Below are positions 52,435 through 62,313 of a stretch of DNA of 64,000 bases, piece after piece. Source of the DNA: Bacteroidia bacterium (GTDB taxonomy: Bacteria; Bacteroidota; Bacteroidia; B-17B0; Aurantibacillaceae). The translations under genes and the position numbers were made by a program. Below the pieces are notes generated by a model. That model was not told the origin of the DNA. It was given only the letters and a program-made list of their open reading frames with translations, and did no database searches. The first letter of the stretch is position 1; the number at the start of each line of letters is the position of its first letter. The stretch lies in NCBI GenBank assembly GCA_016787785.1, contig JAEUTO010000009.1, forward strand, positions 124,001 to 188,000. Direction: 5' to 3'.

Positions 52435-55185
52435 TCATTTTATGAGGTTAATATGTCCCGTAAGCCTTTTTGCCTTACTGCTAAATTCAGTAACATCAAT
52501 TATGTAACTATAAACGCCAATCGGCAGTTCTTTTCCTTTAAAAATGCCGTCCCACGACTCCCCAGTAGTGTTCATTTCTTTGATCAAAATACCCCATCTG
52601 TCAAAGATCATACAGCGATATTCCATTACGCAATCAATAAATGGGACCCAGGAATCATTTAAACCATCGTTATTTGGCGTAAAAGTGTTAGGTAAATAAA
52701 TAACAGGCTTTGACTTTGAGTTTTTATTTGTAATATAATTTGGCGTGATGCAATTATTGGCATCGTAAACATTAAATACATATTCAGATTCAGTTAGATC
52801 GTTTATTGTATGAGAATAGAATAATGGCGAACCGTTCACACTCAGATAGTATGGCGGCACTCCACCTACAATACTATCAATTAAAATGTTGTATGTTTCT
52901 TCACAGTTGCCGGTAATATTTATTTTGTAATGTATTTTCGATCTTGCTTCAACGTCTTTAACTGCTTCTGTTTGCATGTATACACAACCCTTGGCATCTT
53001 TAACATAAATGTAATAAACACCAGCCGTCAAATTGTGAAACGATTCTATTGTAGAATAAGTTGTATTATTAAGAGAGTATAAATAGGGCGGAGAGCCTCC
53101 GGTAACACCAACAACGGAAATAGCGCCATTATTTTTTTTACAGATGTTATCTTGCTTTATTATTTCTATTTTTTGAGGTGCTTGAGGATTTAAAATGGCA
53201 ACAACGCATGTTGTTCCGCATCCTCCCGAATTTATATTAACAGTGTAATTTCCTGCTGGCACATTGTTTATTATTGATGAGGTAGAGACGGGTGGCGTCC
53301 AAACATAAATGTTGTTTGTGTTTTGTGCTGTAATTGTTGCGCCGCCGGTAGCAGCGTCGCAATTGCTTGAAGTGGTGCTAACATTTAATATAGTTGCTTT
53401 ATTTACTGCTTGAATTGGTATTTGTGTGTATGTAGTACATGTCTGATTAGTAAGCGTTATAGAATAAACGCCTTCTAATAGGTTAGAGGCAGAGTAGGTG
53501 TTAGAAACTGTTGGAGACCAACTAAACGTTGTAGTTAGAGGAAGTACATATAAATTGATAATACCCGATGCAGAATCACACTTGGTTGGAATTACATTTA
53601 TAGAGTTTATAATTGGGTTTAGGGGAGAAGGTGTAATAGAATAATTAAGTACGAGTGTACATCCAAAGGCATCAGCTATTGTAACACTTCCGGATCCGGC
53701 TGGTGGATTGGTATTCGTTAAAGAATTACTGGATATAGTTCCCGGCGGATTCCAAATTATAGAGGGGCTAATCGTATTGGAAGAATTGATAGTTAAGGAT
53801 ACTGTTGCAACAGAATTTGTGCAGGAAGGTTGATTTACTTGAATGTTAGCTGCCGGGGCAGTTGAAACACTCAGTGTAATAACTTTAACAATTGGGCTGC
53901 ATATTCCAGGAGGTGTTATAATTAATGCTACGGTACCAGATTGATTTGAAACTAAGCCTGTGTTGGTATGACTGGGAGTAGATAAATTTGGTGGTATGGA
54001 TATTGCCGTTGATGTCCACGTATATGGGCCAACATTCGGCGGCGCAATTACAGTATTGCTGTTGGGTGCACAACTCGTTAAAACAATACTTGGTGTTGAT
54101 AGCGAATAAAGTGTGTTGTTACCTATAATATCCAATGGAGAACATTGAGCGTCAAAATATACATATCCATAATGCGCGCCGGTGGCGCAATCTGTAACGG
54201 TTATCTCAATATTTATATTATTTCCTACGAACGAAGTGAGGTCTAGAGCGCTGATTGTCCATTTGTTAAAAAAAGATTGATTATTATTGTTGTTTGGGTT
54301 CACGCCGCACAAACCTCCCGCTAAGTAATATTGTGTTGACGGGCTAACACTATTGCAGCCAGGCGCAGGAGCAAAGATGTTTACAGATGGACATGCCAGA
54401 ACGGAGTTTGTGGTTAGGTTAGTTATTTTTATAAAAAATGCAGTTGATCCGCAGCATGGATGACCTGGACTTAAAACAGATATATATGCAAATTGAAATA
54501 AGGCACTGGAAGGCGTTACATTAATTGTTTTCGATAATCTGGCAATACTGGATTGGGGAAAATTATTATTTATTCTAATAATTTTATCCCCTTTCATTTG
54601 TGGTAATGTTGGATTTACTGAATTGCCATTATTATTGTTGCTTCCAAATACTGAAAAGATAGGATAACACGATCCGATAACAGGATCAATATAACCACCT
54701 GTTGGGCATTGGATTAATTCACAATCTACCGGTTGGCCGGGGCAACAACCACCAATACTGCAGGCATTATTGGGTAACGCATTGGTGCCGCTTGTCACGG
54801 CCCATCCTGCAATTTGATTTGAAGTTGTTATCATTGCGGCTACAGAAGATTCAAAGTCTTCATTTATGCAGGCAGCAGCCCGGCTATTAATCGTTGTCAG
54901 AGTTTTATATTCCGTTACCTTATTTTTTATTTTGTATTTAGAATTAACAAAGTCCCTTTTGTAATGGTACATTCTGATCTTGAATTCATCTCCATAATAT
55001 CCTTCCGATAGGGCTGCTGATCCTGCTTCCTTATCGTCAAAACCCTCAAGGGAATCGACATTAAAAATATATCGGGATTGATGATCTAAAATTGAAAGTC
55101 TATTATTATTTTGCCCATTTAAATTAAACCCAACGGCGAATACCATTGGTATTGATACAAATAAACGAAGTAAAAAATAGTTCAT
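52435..55185 (-). CDS. large surface protein with gliding-motility-type C-terminal domain
   Basis: 916 residues. Signal peptide (about 1-24), an N-terminal region that ends with an ACINEDFESS opening of a Cys-rich jelly-roll-like domain at about 100-340 (GWAVTSGTNALPNNAC ... NIEITVTDCATGAHYGYVYFD), several SprB-like repeats of about 75 residues, and a C-terminal CHU_C-type domain (PNTFTPNNDGLNDSWVPF ... FDRWGILI ... SWDGIFKGK ... GVYSYIIDV). The type B T9SS signal implies export to the surface. Likely the first gene of its strand's unit, with the T9SS protein 55243-55890 upstream. Confidence 0.88.
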   Translation of the reverse strand: MNYFLLRLFVSIPMVFAVGFNLNGQNNNRLSILDHQSRYIFNVDSLEGFDDKEAGSAALSEGYYGDEFKIRMYHYKRDFVNSKYKIKNKVTEYKTLTTINSRAAACINEDFESSVAAMITTSNQIAGWAVTSGTNALPNNACSIGGCCPGQPVDCELIQCPTGGYIDPVIGSCYPIFSVFGSNNNNGNSVNPTLPQMKGDKIIRINNNFPQSSIARLSKTINVTPSSALFQFAYISVLSPGHPCCGSTAFFIKITNLTTNSVLACPSVNIFAPAPGCNSVSPSTQYYLAGGLCGVNPNNNNNQSFFNKWTISALDLTSFVGNNINIEITVTDCATGAHYGYVYFDAQCSPLDIIGNNTLYSLSTPSIVLTSCAPNSNTVIAPPNVGPYTWTSTAISIPPNLSTPSHTNTGLVSNQSGTVALIITPPGICSPIVKVITLSVSTAPAANIQVNQPSCTNSVATVSLTINSSNTISPSIIWNPPGTISSNSLTNTNPPAGSGSVTIADAFGCTLVLNYSITPSPLNPIINSINVIPTKCDSASGIINLYVLPLTTTFSWSPTVSNTYSASNLLEGVYSITLTNQTCTTYTQIPIQAVNKATILNVSTTSSNCDAATGGATITAQNTNNIYVWTPPVSTSSIINNVPAGNYTVNINSGGCGTTCVVAILNPQAPQKIEIIKQDNICKKNNGAISVVGVTGGSPPYLYSLNNTTYSTIESFHNLTAGVYYIYVKDAKGCVYMQTEAVKDVEARSKIHYKINITGNCEETYNILIDSIVGGVPPYYLSVNGSPLFYSHTINDLTESEYVFNVYDANNCITPNYITNKNSKSKPVIYLPNTFTPNNDGLNDSWVPFIDCVMEYRCMIFDRWGILIKEMNTTGESWDGIFKGKELPIGVYSYIIDVTEFSSKAKRLTGHINLIK

Positions 55186-55242
55186 TTTAATTTTTTTAAT
55201 TTTTTACATAAACTTTTTTTTGAATCCTGGAGATGTAACGCA

Positions 55243-55890
55243 TTATTCATACTTCAAGAGTTTTGAGTAATGAATTTTTTCACCATTAACCAATTTTAAT
55301 ACATATATGCCCTGTTTTAAGCTGCTAATGTCTATGATAGAATACTCATCAGAAATTAATGTCGAAACAACATTGCCTAATTCATTTAACACTATAACTT
55401 CTGTTGTTTGATTTATATTTTCAATAAATAACTTGTCTTTTGCAGGATTTGGAAAAATTTTAACACGGTCTGTTTTTATATTATTTACAATTGATGTGAT
55501 TTCGCCCACGTTAAAAGTAGTTGTAACTGTGTTGCTGTCATTTTTTATGCAGCTTTGGTTTGTTGGAGAAGAATACGCTGTAAACACAACAGAGTAAACT
55601 CCATTGGGCAAGCTACCAATTTGGATTGTATCGTATATTAAAAGTGGTGAGGTTGCAAAACCATCCCAATAACAACTTTTAATATTTATAGTTTGTCCAT
55701 TAACTGTATAACCCGAATAAATTAAACTCCCCTGATTTGGTGTAGATACCTTTGTAACAATTTTTACATTGCTGGAGCTTGAGATTGGTTGCGCTGGTAA
55801 AACGGTTAAGCTAAATACATAAGGACAACATTGGGCCATTAGTAATTTTGAAAATACTGCAATGGCAATCGTTAAAATTGATTTTTTCAT
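55243..55890 (-). CDS. T9SS-exported small protein
   Basis: 215 residues: signal peptide ending LLMAQ (19), a beta domain at 20-130 with CCPYVFSLTVLPAQP and four cysteines, and a type A T9SS sorting domain at about 140-215 (FPNPAKDKLFIENIN... GIYVLKLVNGEKIH). Domain of unknown function. 57 bases upstream of the large CHU_C protein on the same strand, so the two may be co-expressed. Confidence 0.8.
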   Translation of the reverse strand: MKKSILTIAIAVFSKLLMAQCCPYVFSLTVLPAQPISSSSNVKIVTKVSTPNQGSLIYSGYTVNGQTINIKSCYWDGFATSPLLIYDTIQIGSLPNGVYSVVFTAYSSPTNQSCIKNDSNTVTTTFNVGEITSIVNNIKTDRVKIFPNPAKDKLFIENINQTTEVIVLNELGNVVSTLISDEYSIIDISSLKQGIYVLKLVNGEKIHYSKLLKYE

Positions 55891-56330
55891 GATGTTTTAT
55901 TTTAAGGTGATTAGATTAGTAAATTAATTGTATACTTAAAATTTAACATTCAAGAATTGTACCGTAATTGATCGTTAGAAGGTAAAATAAAAATTCGCTG
56001 TAGTATTCTTAAAAGACGAACTCTATAGATTAAAATCCGATTGTAATTAGTTTTTTTCGTATTCCCTTTTTTCTCGGCTAAAATTATTATGACAATTAAA
56101 AAAGATCAATTTTTAATTAGATAGGTGCGTTTGTACAAATCGAAATAATTTTAAAACCTTTGGCGTAAATTTTGCTTCAGATCACTAGCCCCAATTAAAA
56201 GTCAAACTCAAGATTTCTTTTTTTTAAAATAAGTTGTCAAATTTTTAAGAGAACACGGCATCTATACAAATGCCATATTTTATAAAAGATTACAAATTAC
56301 ATTTGAAATATTAATCTATAACTTAAAAAA
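55891..56330. other. 440-base region between divergent genes
   Basis: AT-rich. No gene, repeat or clear promoter element could be supported; it should hold the start sites for both flanking genes. Confidence 0.5.
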
Positions 56331-56618
56331 ATGAAATCGTTTAAATTAAGCCTCTTATTACTACTATTTATTTTTGGCGCTATCACCTCTTATTCGCAAA
56401 TACCAAAATCTCTAAAGAATGCTGCTAAACGCACCGAAAAGAGGGTCGAGAGAAGAACTGAGAAAAACGTAAATAAAAAGATTGATAAAGGCATCGATAA
56501 CGCCTTTGATGGTGAAAAGAAAGAAAAAAAGAAAAAGGATAAAGAACAACCAGCAGATTCTACTAAAAAAACAAGTTTTTATTTGAATAATAAATACACC
56601 TATTTTACATTTTCTTGA
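56331..56618 (+). CDS. small Lys-rich secreted protein
   Basis: 95 residues: signal peptide (ends ITSYSQ, 23), then an extremely charged, Lys/Arg/Glu-rich helix (about 30-75, including KKEKKKKDKEQPADSTKK) and an aromatic tail. Low complexity; function unknown. Overlaps the end of the LytTR gene on the opposite strand by 14 bases. Confidence 0.6.
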   Translation: MKSFKLSLLLLLFIFGAITSYSQIPKSLKNAAKRTEKRVERRTEKNVNKKIDKGIDNAFDGEKKEKKKKDKEQPADSTKKTSFYLNNKYTYFTFS

Positions 56619-57354
56619 ACAGGGCCATTAGTAGTTCCTTTTTTCTTTGCGAAACCGGTATTTTAATACCACCGTTAACAAATAAGAAACCGCCATCACC
56701 CTTATCGTATTTTTCTATTTTATTGATATTAACTAAATATGAATTGTGAACTCTCAAAAAGCCAAGTGGGCTAAGCATGTCTTCAAACACTTTCATATTT
56801 TTTGAGATAACAATTTTTGTATCACTTGAGCTTGTGTAAAAAGTAGTATAGTTTCCCTCAGATGAACAATACATAATATCACTGCTTTTTATAATATGAA
56901 TAGAATCTTGTTCGCTTAGTACAATTTTTTTCTCTTGTAAAGAAGTATTAGAGTACTCTGCTTTTAAGATACTTAACTGTTTTATTAAATTCTCAGCGTT
57001 ACTTTTCTTTTCTGCTCTATTAACACTTCTTATAAGTTCTTCCGGATTAATTGGCTTTAATAAAAAGTCAATAGCGCTGTACTTAAAGGCATCTATAGCA
57101 TATTTATTATGTGCCGTTACAAAAATAATGTTAAATGTTATTTTTTGTAATTGTGATAAAAGATCCATGCCTGTACCTGTTCCAAGTTCTACGTCCAAAA
57201 AAACCAAATCGGGTTCGTAGGATAGTATTTTTTCTTTTCCCGATTCTATTCCATCCGCTTCCTCTATTTCCTCTATCTGTGGACAAAAAACGCGTAATGC
57301 AGAAACCAGACTTTCTCTGATGTTTAGCTCATTATCAATTACCAGTACTTTCAT
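56605..57354 (-). CDS. LytTR-family response regulator
   Basis: 249 residues: receiver domain at 1-120 with phosphoacceptor D54 (FLDVEL), T80 and K100 (LLKPI), and a LytTR DNA-binding domain at about 145-245 (IHIIKSSDIMYCSSEGNYTTFY ... FLRVHNSYLVNINKI). It would be phosphorylated by the kinase encoded just upstream; their reading frames overlap by 20 bases. Targets are probably nearby genes, as is common for such pairs. Confidence 0.93.
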   Translation of the reverse strand: MKVLVIDNELNIRESLVSALRVFCPQIEEIEEADGIESGKEKILSYEPDLVFLDVELGTGTGMDLLSQLQKITFNIIFVTAHNKYAIDAFKYSAIDFLLKPINPEELIRSVNRAEKKSNAENLIKQLSILKAEYSNTSLQEKKIVLSEQDSIHIIKSSDIMYCSSEGNYTTFYTSSSDTKIVISKNMKVFEDMLSPLGFLRVHNSYLVNINKIEKYDKGDGGFLFVNGGIKIPVSQRKKELLMALFKKM

Positions 57355-59221
57355 TTTTTAGATCTAAAGGTAAGAAAATTTCTGCTAAGGTTCCAACAGG
57401 CGAGTTTGAACTTAATAAAAAGCGAGCATTTGAGTTATGAAGTTTGTTTATTAAATTTAATCTGTCGGTAGTAATTTGCATCGCTCTTGATGTATGGTTT
57501 TGTTTTTTTGAACCACTGTTCTGAAATCCCTTTCCATTATCTCTTATTGTTATTAAAAGCTCATTATCCAGAATGTCAAAGCTCAATGAGATAAGCCCTC
57601 CCGTTTTAAGCTCACTAAAACCATGTTCAATAGTATTCTCAATAAATGGCTGAATTATCATGGCTGGGATTAAAATATTCTCTTCATCTATTTGGTCAGA
57701 AATGTTTATTTCAAACAAGAATTTATTTTGGTTATTTAGTTTTTGCAAACTAATATAGTTTTCCAGAAAAACGATTTCTCTTTTAATTGAAACCAGATCA
57801 GAGTAAGTGCTTTCTAACGTCTCCCGCATTAGCTTTGAGAAAACAAAAAGATTGCTAAATATTTTTTTTCCGTCATTTTCTTTTAATGCAATACCTTGAA
57901 GTGTTGTTATTGAGTTAAAGAAAAAATGTGGATTTATTCTGGCACGATTTAAACGTTGTTCAGTTTCCAAAAGCATATGTTTTTGTTTCAAATTTCGTTG
58001 ACGAAATATAAAAACAATGAAAATAATTAAAATAAAGATTAAAGCAGAGCCAACTATTAATATTTTTATGCGTAATCCACTTATTTCTTTTTGTTTAATG
58101 AGGTCATCAATGATCTTTTCATTCTCGAATTTGTTGTATTTTTGTTCTAATTCGTTAACTATCGAAAATTGTTCATCAGCATTGGCACTATCTTTTGCTG
58201 TACTATATTTTTTGTAATATTCTAAAGCACCTTCATAGTTTTTTAATTCATTTTCACAATCATACATTTTGTAATACACCTCCGAAATAGCAATTTTATC
58301 TCGTTGTTTCAAAGCATACATTAAAGCAGAATCAGCAGCTGTTTTAGCTAATGTAAATTTGCCTAACGCAAGGTAAGAATCGCAAATATTGCCATAAGCC
58401 TGAAGCATCTGCTTTGGAAACTTACCACTTTTGGCAATAAAAATAATACTATCACTATATGCCAACGTCTTTTTATAATCTTCATACTGAAAATAGCAAC
58501 TACCTAAGCCTGAATAACCTTTTAATAGCCCGTAAATATTATTCTGTTTTTTAGCTTCCCTTACAAGAATTTTTGAAACACTTTCTGCACTATCAAGCAT
58601 AATTTTTTTCCCGGTTTTCAGGTAGTATTTTCCATAATATGAAATTAAATTTCCAAGTAGAAGAATCTCTGAAGCCTTTTCATTTTTCTTTCTACACAAG
58701 TTTAGCCCTGCAGAGGCATAATCAATAGATTTATCATATTGATAAAGATTTGCAAAAACGTTACTTAAGCTATTTAATGATTTAATTTGAAGAGTTGTGT
58801 CTTTTTGGGCTTTAGCAAAATCTAGCGATCTAAGAAAATAATAAGAAGCGCTATCATTATACGATTTTCCATAATAATAGCGTCCTTTTAAATAAATTTC
58901 CTGAGTTTTTATCCATTTAGTATTGTTGTTATTTTCTGTTAAACTTTTATTCAATTTTTCAAATAGTACACTAACCGAATCAAAAGCTTTGGTTTCTAAC
59001 AAATACCTTATTTTGAATAATAAATATTCCTGATAACAGATACTTTTATCTTTCGGAATTTTTTTAAGGAAATGTTCTATCGAGTCGAATGTTTTGGCTT
59101 CAAAATTTCTTTCTAAATGAATCTTAACATCCTGTGACTCTTTGCATGTTTGACCGTAATAGATGAACTTCAAGAAACTAAAAAGCGAAACCAGAAATAT
59201 TTTTTTGAAGCCTTTTTTCAT
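57335..59221 (-). CDS. LytS-type sensor histidine kinase with TPR sensor region
   Basis: 628 residues. Signal/anchor at the N-terminus, TPR-like helical repeats at about 30-375, a single membrane helix (about 386-408), and a His_kinase domain: NPHFFFNSI with phospho-His H432, the N-box PFIENTIEHG (N529) and the G-box RDNGKGF (560-566). The TPR region would lie outside the cytoplasm and sense a protein or peptide. Pairs with the LytTR regulator. Confidence 0.93.
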   Translation of the reverse strand: MKKGFKKIFLVSLFSFLKFIYYGQTCKESQDVKIHLERNFEAKTFDSIEHFLKKIPKDKSICYQEYLLFKIRYLLETKAFDSVSVLFEKLNKSLTENNNNTKWIKTQEIYLKGRYYYGKSYNDSASYYFLRSLDFAKAQKDTTLQIKSLNSLSNVFANLYQYDKSIDYASAGLNLCRKKNEKASEILLLGNLISYYGKYYLKTGKKIMLDSAESVSKILVREAKKQNNIYGLLKGYSGLGSCYFQYEDYKKTLAYSDSIIFIAKSGKFPKQMLQAYGNICDSYLALGKFTLAKTAADSALMYALKQRDKIAISEVYYKMYDCENELKNYEGALEYYKKYSTAKDSANADEQFSIVNELEQKYNKFENEKIIDDLIKQKEISGLRIKILIVGSALIFILIIFIVFIFRQRNLKQKHMLLETEQRLNRARINPHFFFNSITTLQGIALKENDGKKIFSNLFVFSKLMRETLESTYSDLVSIKREIVFLENYISLQKLNNQNKFLFEINISDQIDEENILIPAMIIQPFIENTIEHGFSELKTGGLISLSFDILDNELLITIRDNGKGFQNSGSKKQNHTSRAMQITTDRLNLINKLHNSNARFLLSSNSPVGTLAEIFLPLDLKNESTGN

Positions 59222-59863
59222 AACTAAGAATAAATATAGTATAAATTATAATAATTTTTTATTGCAACGCGAAAATTGCATTAGGCAAAGAGCAGTTATA
59301 AAATTGCTCTAAAGTACCATTAACTATATAATTTGAAATTTTTGATTTACATAAATATGATAAAATAAAATAGTAGAGGATAAAAATATATTTTATGATT
59401 ATCCGCAAAAGAAAGTTATCTTTTAATAATAAGCTCTTTACCTGTTTTGTCTCAGAATTCATTATTTAAATTTACAAAATAAATTCCATGCTATGTTCTA
59501 TACTTTCATGGTCTGTTACAGTGACTCTAACTAATCCTTTGCAAATGAAAAAATAGTTCGTTAGGCACTATGCCGGGTCGACTTAAAATTTCATTTTTCT
59601 TGAAAGTTTTCACAAAACAGCACTTAGAAAATTCCCGGATTTCCGTTGCGGAAATAGTTATCAATTGTTTATAGCAGAATTTTTTTTGGCATTACTCAGA
59701 AACAAGAGAAAATTAGAAAATAATATCTAAGTTATATACCAAAAATACAAAACGTCAGATAGTAAGCACTCAAAAATTGCATTTTTCATTTCTTAGTCAT
59801 TTAAATAAAAAAAATCTACATTTCATAGCAAAAACCTATCTTCAAATCTCTTACTTTTAAGCA
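59222..59863. other. 642-base region without a supported gene
   Basis: AT-rich. One 67-residue frame on the minus strand (59259-59462) is hydrophobic but has no support beyond being open. The 3' end includes the leader of the 59864 gene. Confidence 0.5.
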
Positions 59864-60091
59864 ATGGAACCAAAATTAACAAAAGAAGTTTTAGAAGAAT
59901 ACGGATTTAAGGTTGTCGAATCAAAATCAAAACACCGAATAACTGTATTTACAAAAGAGAAAGTTGATATCGTTATCGTAGACGATGGTTCTGTTTTCTA
60001 TTCCAACATGGGCATCGATTATCCTTTAAACGATCTGCCATCACTTAAAAAATTATTTAAAGAACTTCGTCGCACCGAATTAAATAAATAG
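59864..60091 (+). CDS. small conserved-looking protein
   Basis: 75 residues, cytosolic, alpha/beta: LEEYGFKVVESKSKHRITVF, VDIVIVDDGSVFYSNMG, then a basic helix (LPSLKKLFKELRRTELNK). No family name can be given. Coding character is good (ATG, sensible composition, stop close to the next gene). Convergent with the following gene on the other strand, six bases apart. Confidence 0.55.
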   Translation: MEPKLTKEVLEEYGFKVVESKSKHRITVFTKEKVDIVIVDDGSVFYSNMGIDYPLNDLPSLKKLFKELRRTELNK

Positions 60092-60097
60092 CTTAGC

Positions 60098-60355
60098 CTA
60101 TGGAAAATGATAATAAGCAAGCTTGGATTTTAGCGGGTTACGAAATATTTTCAAAGGACGGCCCTTTTTGAAAGGAGTTAAATGTTGTATAACCATGTCT
60201 TTGTTATCCATAGTTACCTCAACATAGAAGCCGTGCAGAAAATACAAATTATAACTATGAAGTTGGTCTCTATAACCTTGGATAAACAAACCGTTTGCCC
60301 ACAGTTCGTTCGCTCTGGCATCAATGTCTAAAGAAATATATTCGTATAACGTCAA
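60098..60355 (-). CDS. small conserved-looking protein
   Basis: 85 residues. The layout, MTLYEYISLDIDARANELW, then FIQGYRDQLHSYNLYFLHGFYVEV, resembles a small Bacteroidota family with an 'L-Y-E...W...Y-x-LHGFYVEV' core; name and function unknown. Cytosolic, no signal. Its reading frame is well formed, and the paired small gene on the plus strand suggests an accessory module. Confidence 0.55.
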   Translation of the reverse strand: MTLYEYISLDIDARANELWANGLFIQGYRDQLHSYNLYFLHGFYVEVTMDNKDMVIQHLTPFKKGRPLKIFRNPLKSKLAYYHFP

Positions 60356-60558
60356 CTCCCAAAGTTGTTTGCATTCAAAAATACAAACAATTTATATCTT
60401 TCAATTACATATTCACAAAACCTAACATTCGGAAAGGGCATAGCGTATAGTTCATGTCTCCAAACTATAATAGTGAGAAATAGTGACGCTATAATAGCAC
60501 GAAATGGCATTGTAATGAATCATTATAAAAAATGTATCTTTAAATAAAATAAAAAATA

Positions 60559-61896
60559 ATGCTTAAAAAATATTTAACTCTTGCTTTTATTGTCGCTGGT
60601 AAAATTTTATTTGCGCAAATAATTAACACTTATGCTGGAAATGGAATTAGCGGGTTCTCAGGCGATGGAGGATCGGCCATTAATGCCCAACTCAGCCATC
60701 CCTATGGCGTAAAAGCCTATTTTAATGATTTATACATTTCTGAATGGGGTAATCAAACTATTAGAAAAGTTAATTCTCAAGGTGTAATTTCAACCATAGT
60801 TGGAACTGGTACAGTTGGTTTTTCAGGAGATGGTGGACCTGCTATTAATGCTAATATAAACTCGCCATCTCAAATAGTTATGGACAAATTTGGGAATCTT
60901 TATTTTGGGGATTCTTATAACAATAGGGTAAGAAAAATAACTCCTTCAGGAATAATATCCACTATTGCTGGGACAGGTGCAGCTGGTTTTTCAGGGGACG
61001 GTGGACCAGCTATTAATGCCCAACTTAACGGGCCAATCGGTATAGTCTTGGATTCAAAAGGTGCGATATACATTACCGATAACTATAATCAAAGAATAAG
61101 AAAAATTGATACACTAGGTATTATTACAACTATTGCAGGAACTGGTACACTTGGTTTTTCAGGAGACGGTGGACCTGCTATTAACGCTCAAATAAATTAT
61201 CCGGGAAGACCTGCAATTGATAAGGATGACAATTTTTATTTTGTAGATAGTCAAAATTTTCGCGTCCGGAAAATATCAACAACAGGGGTAATAACTACAA
61301 TTGCTGGCAATGGTTTAAATAATTTTTCAGGAGATGGTGGACCTGCATCATCAGCAGGATTAAATGGCCCCGCGGCAGTGGATGTCGATTCTTTGGGTAA
61401 TTTTTTTATTGGTGAGTATTTTGGCCATAGAATCAGGAAAGTAAATGCCTCGGGTATAATTACAACAATTGCGGGGACTGGAACTTATGGTTATTCGGGT
61501 GATGGTGGACCTGCGATAAATGCAAATTTAAAAGGTGTTGAGGGGATAAGTTTAGATAAAAAAGGAAATTTATTTTTATGTGATCCTCAAAACGAAAGAG
61601 TAAGAATTATTTGTTTAAGTATTTGTGGCGTTGGTTTAGAGGAAACATTAAACGAAAGTTTAAATTTTTCCATTTATCCAAATCCAAACGACGGATTATT
61701 TAAAATTGATATTGAAAACGAGATTTATGATAGCCAATTAATAATTTATAATTCTCTAGGTCAGAAAATTCATGAGCAAAAATTAACTAAAGGAATCAAT
61801 GAAATAAATCTTAGCGTTTTTAATTCGGGTTTGTTTAATTATACTGTTTCGCAAAACGGACAAATTATTAAAAATGGCAAAGTTACAATCCAATGA
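60559..61896 (+). CDS. NHL-repeat propeller-like T9SS protein
   Basis: 445 residues. Signal peptide ends KILFAQ (about 20). Six NHL repeats of about 56 residues, each with the F/Y-SGDGGPA-x-x-A hallmark followed by a DxxGNLYxxDxxNxRxRKI strand and an (I/V)(I/V)TTIAGTG turn. This predicts a six-bladed propeller. A type A T9SS sorting domain follows (IYPNPNDGLFKI... GLFNYTV). Probably binds a surface or extracellular ligand. A -7-like TATCTTTA lies at 60535-60542, 24 bases before the ATG. Confidence 0.88.
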   Translation: MLKKYLTLAFIVAGKILFAQIINTYAGNGISGFSGDGGSAINAQLSHPYGVKAYFNDLYISEWGNQTIRKVNSQGVISTIVGTGTVGFSGDGGPAINANINSPSQIVMDKFGNLYFGDSYNNRVRKITPSGIISTIAGTGAAGFSGDGGPAINAQLNGPIGIVLDSKGAIYITDNYNQRIRKIDTLGIITTIAGTGTLGFSGDGGPAINAQINYPGRPAIDKDDNFYFVDSQNFRVRKISTTGVITTIAGNGLNNFSGDGGPASSAGLNGPAAVDVDSLGNFFIGEYFGHRIRKVNASGIITTIAGTGTYGYSGDGGPAINANLKGVEGISLDKKGNLFLCDPQNERVRIICLSICGVGLEETLNESLNFSIYPNPNDGLFKIDIENEIYDSQLIIYNSLGQKIHEQKLTKGINEINLSVFNSGLFNYTVSQNGQIIKNGKVTIQ

Positions 61897-62034
61897 TAAG
61901 ACAAACGTAATTTTTTTGCATTCATTATTTTAGAGTGACACTTTACGAAAACATAGCTTTAGATTTTAACCATAAAGTTGTGGATATGCCTATTTTTAGC
62001 TATTGCGGGGAAATGGTGGGGAAAATACCTCAAC

Positions 62035-62067
62035 AAAAAACCCTCAACTATTGCTAGTAAAGGGTTT
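62035..62067 (-). terminator. leftward terminator beside repeat copy B
   Basis: AAACCCT (62038-62044) pairs with AGGGTTT (62061-62067). On the minus strand the stem is followed by TTTTTT. It follows the tRNA-like sequence at 62080 by 12 bases, as the terminator at 12986-13011 follows copy A. Confidence 0.55.
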
Positions 62068-62079
62068 CCGTTTTTCATT

Positions 62080-62094
62080 TGTGGTGCCTCCAGA
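62080..62094 (-). repeat. tRNA-3'-end-like repeat, copy B
   Basis: TGTGGTGCCTCCAGA; on the minus strand TCTGGAGGCACCACA, like a tRNA acceptor end with CCA, preceded by GTTCAGTTTC. One base differs from copy A. May be an attachment-site remnant next to the excisionase-like genes. Confidence 0.45.
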
Positions 62095-62313
62095 AACTGA
62101 ACTACACCCCTAATTCCTTTGTAAACATTGATTTTTTTATTTTTTTCAATGTTTTGGCTACACATTGTATGTGCAGAATTATTTAGTCAAATATACAATT
62201 TTTTTTTGTTTCCAACCATCACTAAAAACCTACCAGTTGTAAAAAAATTATGTTAAAACCAAACTACAATTCACTTTTGTGCGTTATAATCAGTGTATAA
62301 GTAACCCAGCTTT

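Larger units (their letters stand above)
61897..62313. other. intergenic edge of a mobile module
   Basis: Contains the leftward terminator hairpin and the tRNA-3'-end-like repeat given separately. No other gene supported; a 68-residue minus-strand frame runs through the repeat and is judged non-coding. Confidence 0.5.

Noticed and set aside
59259-59462. 67-residue hydrophobic minus-strand frame
   Set aside because: Open in AT-rich DNA with no supporting feature.
61959-62165. 68-residue minus-strand frame
   Set aside because: Runs through the tRNA-like repeat and the terminator hairpin; composition is not protein-like.
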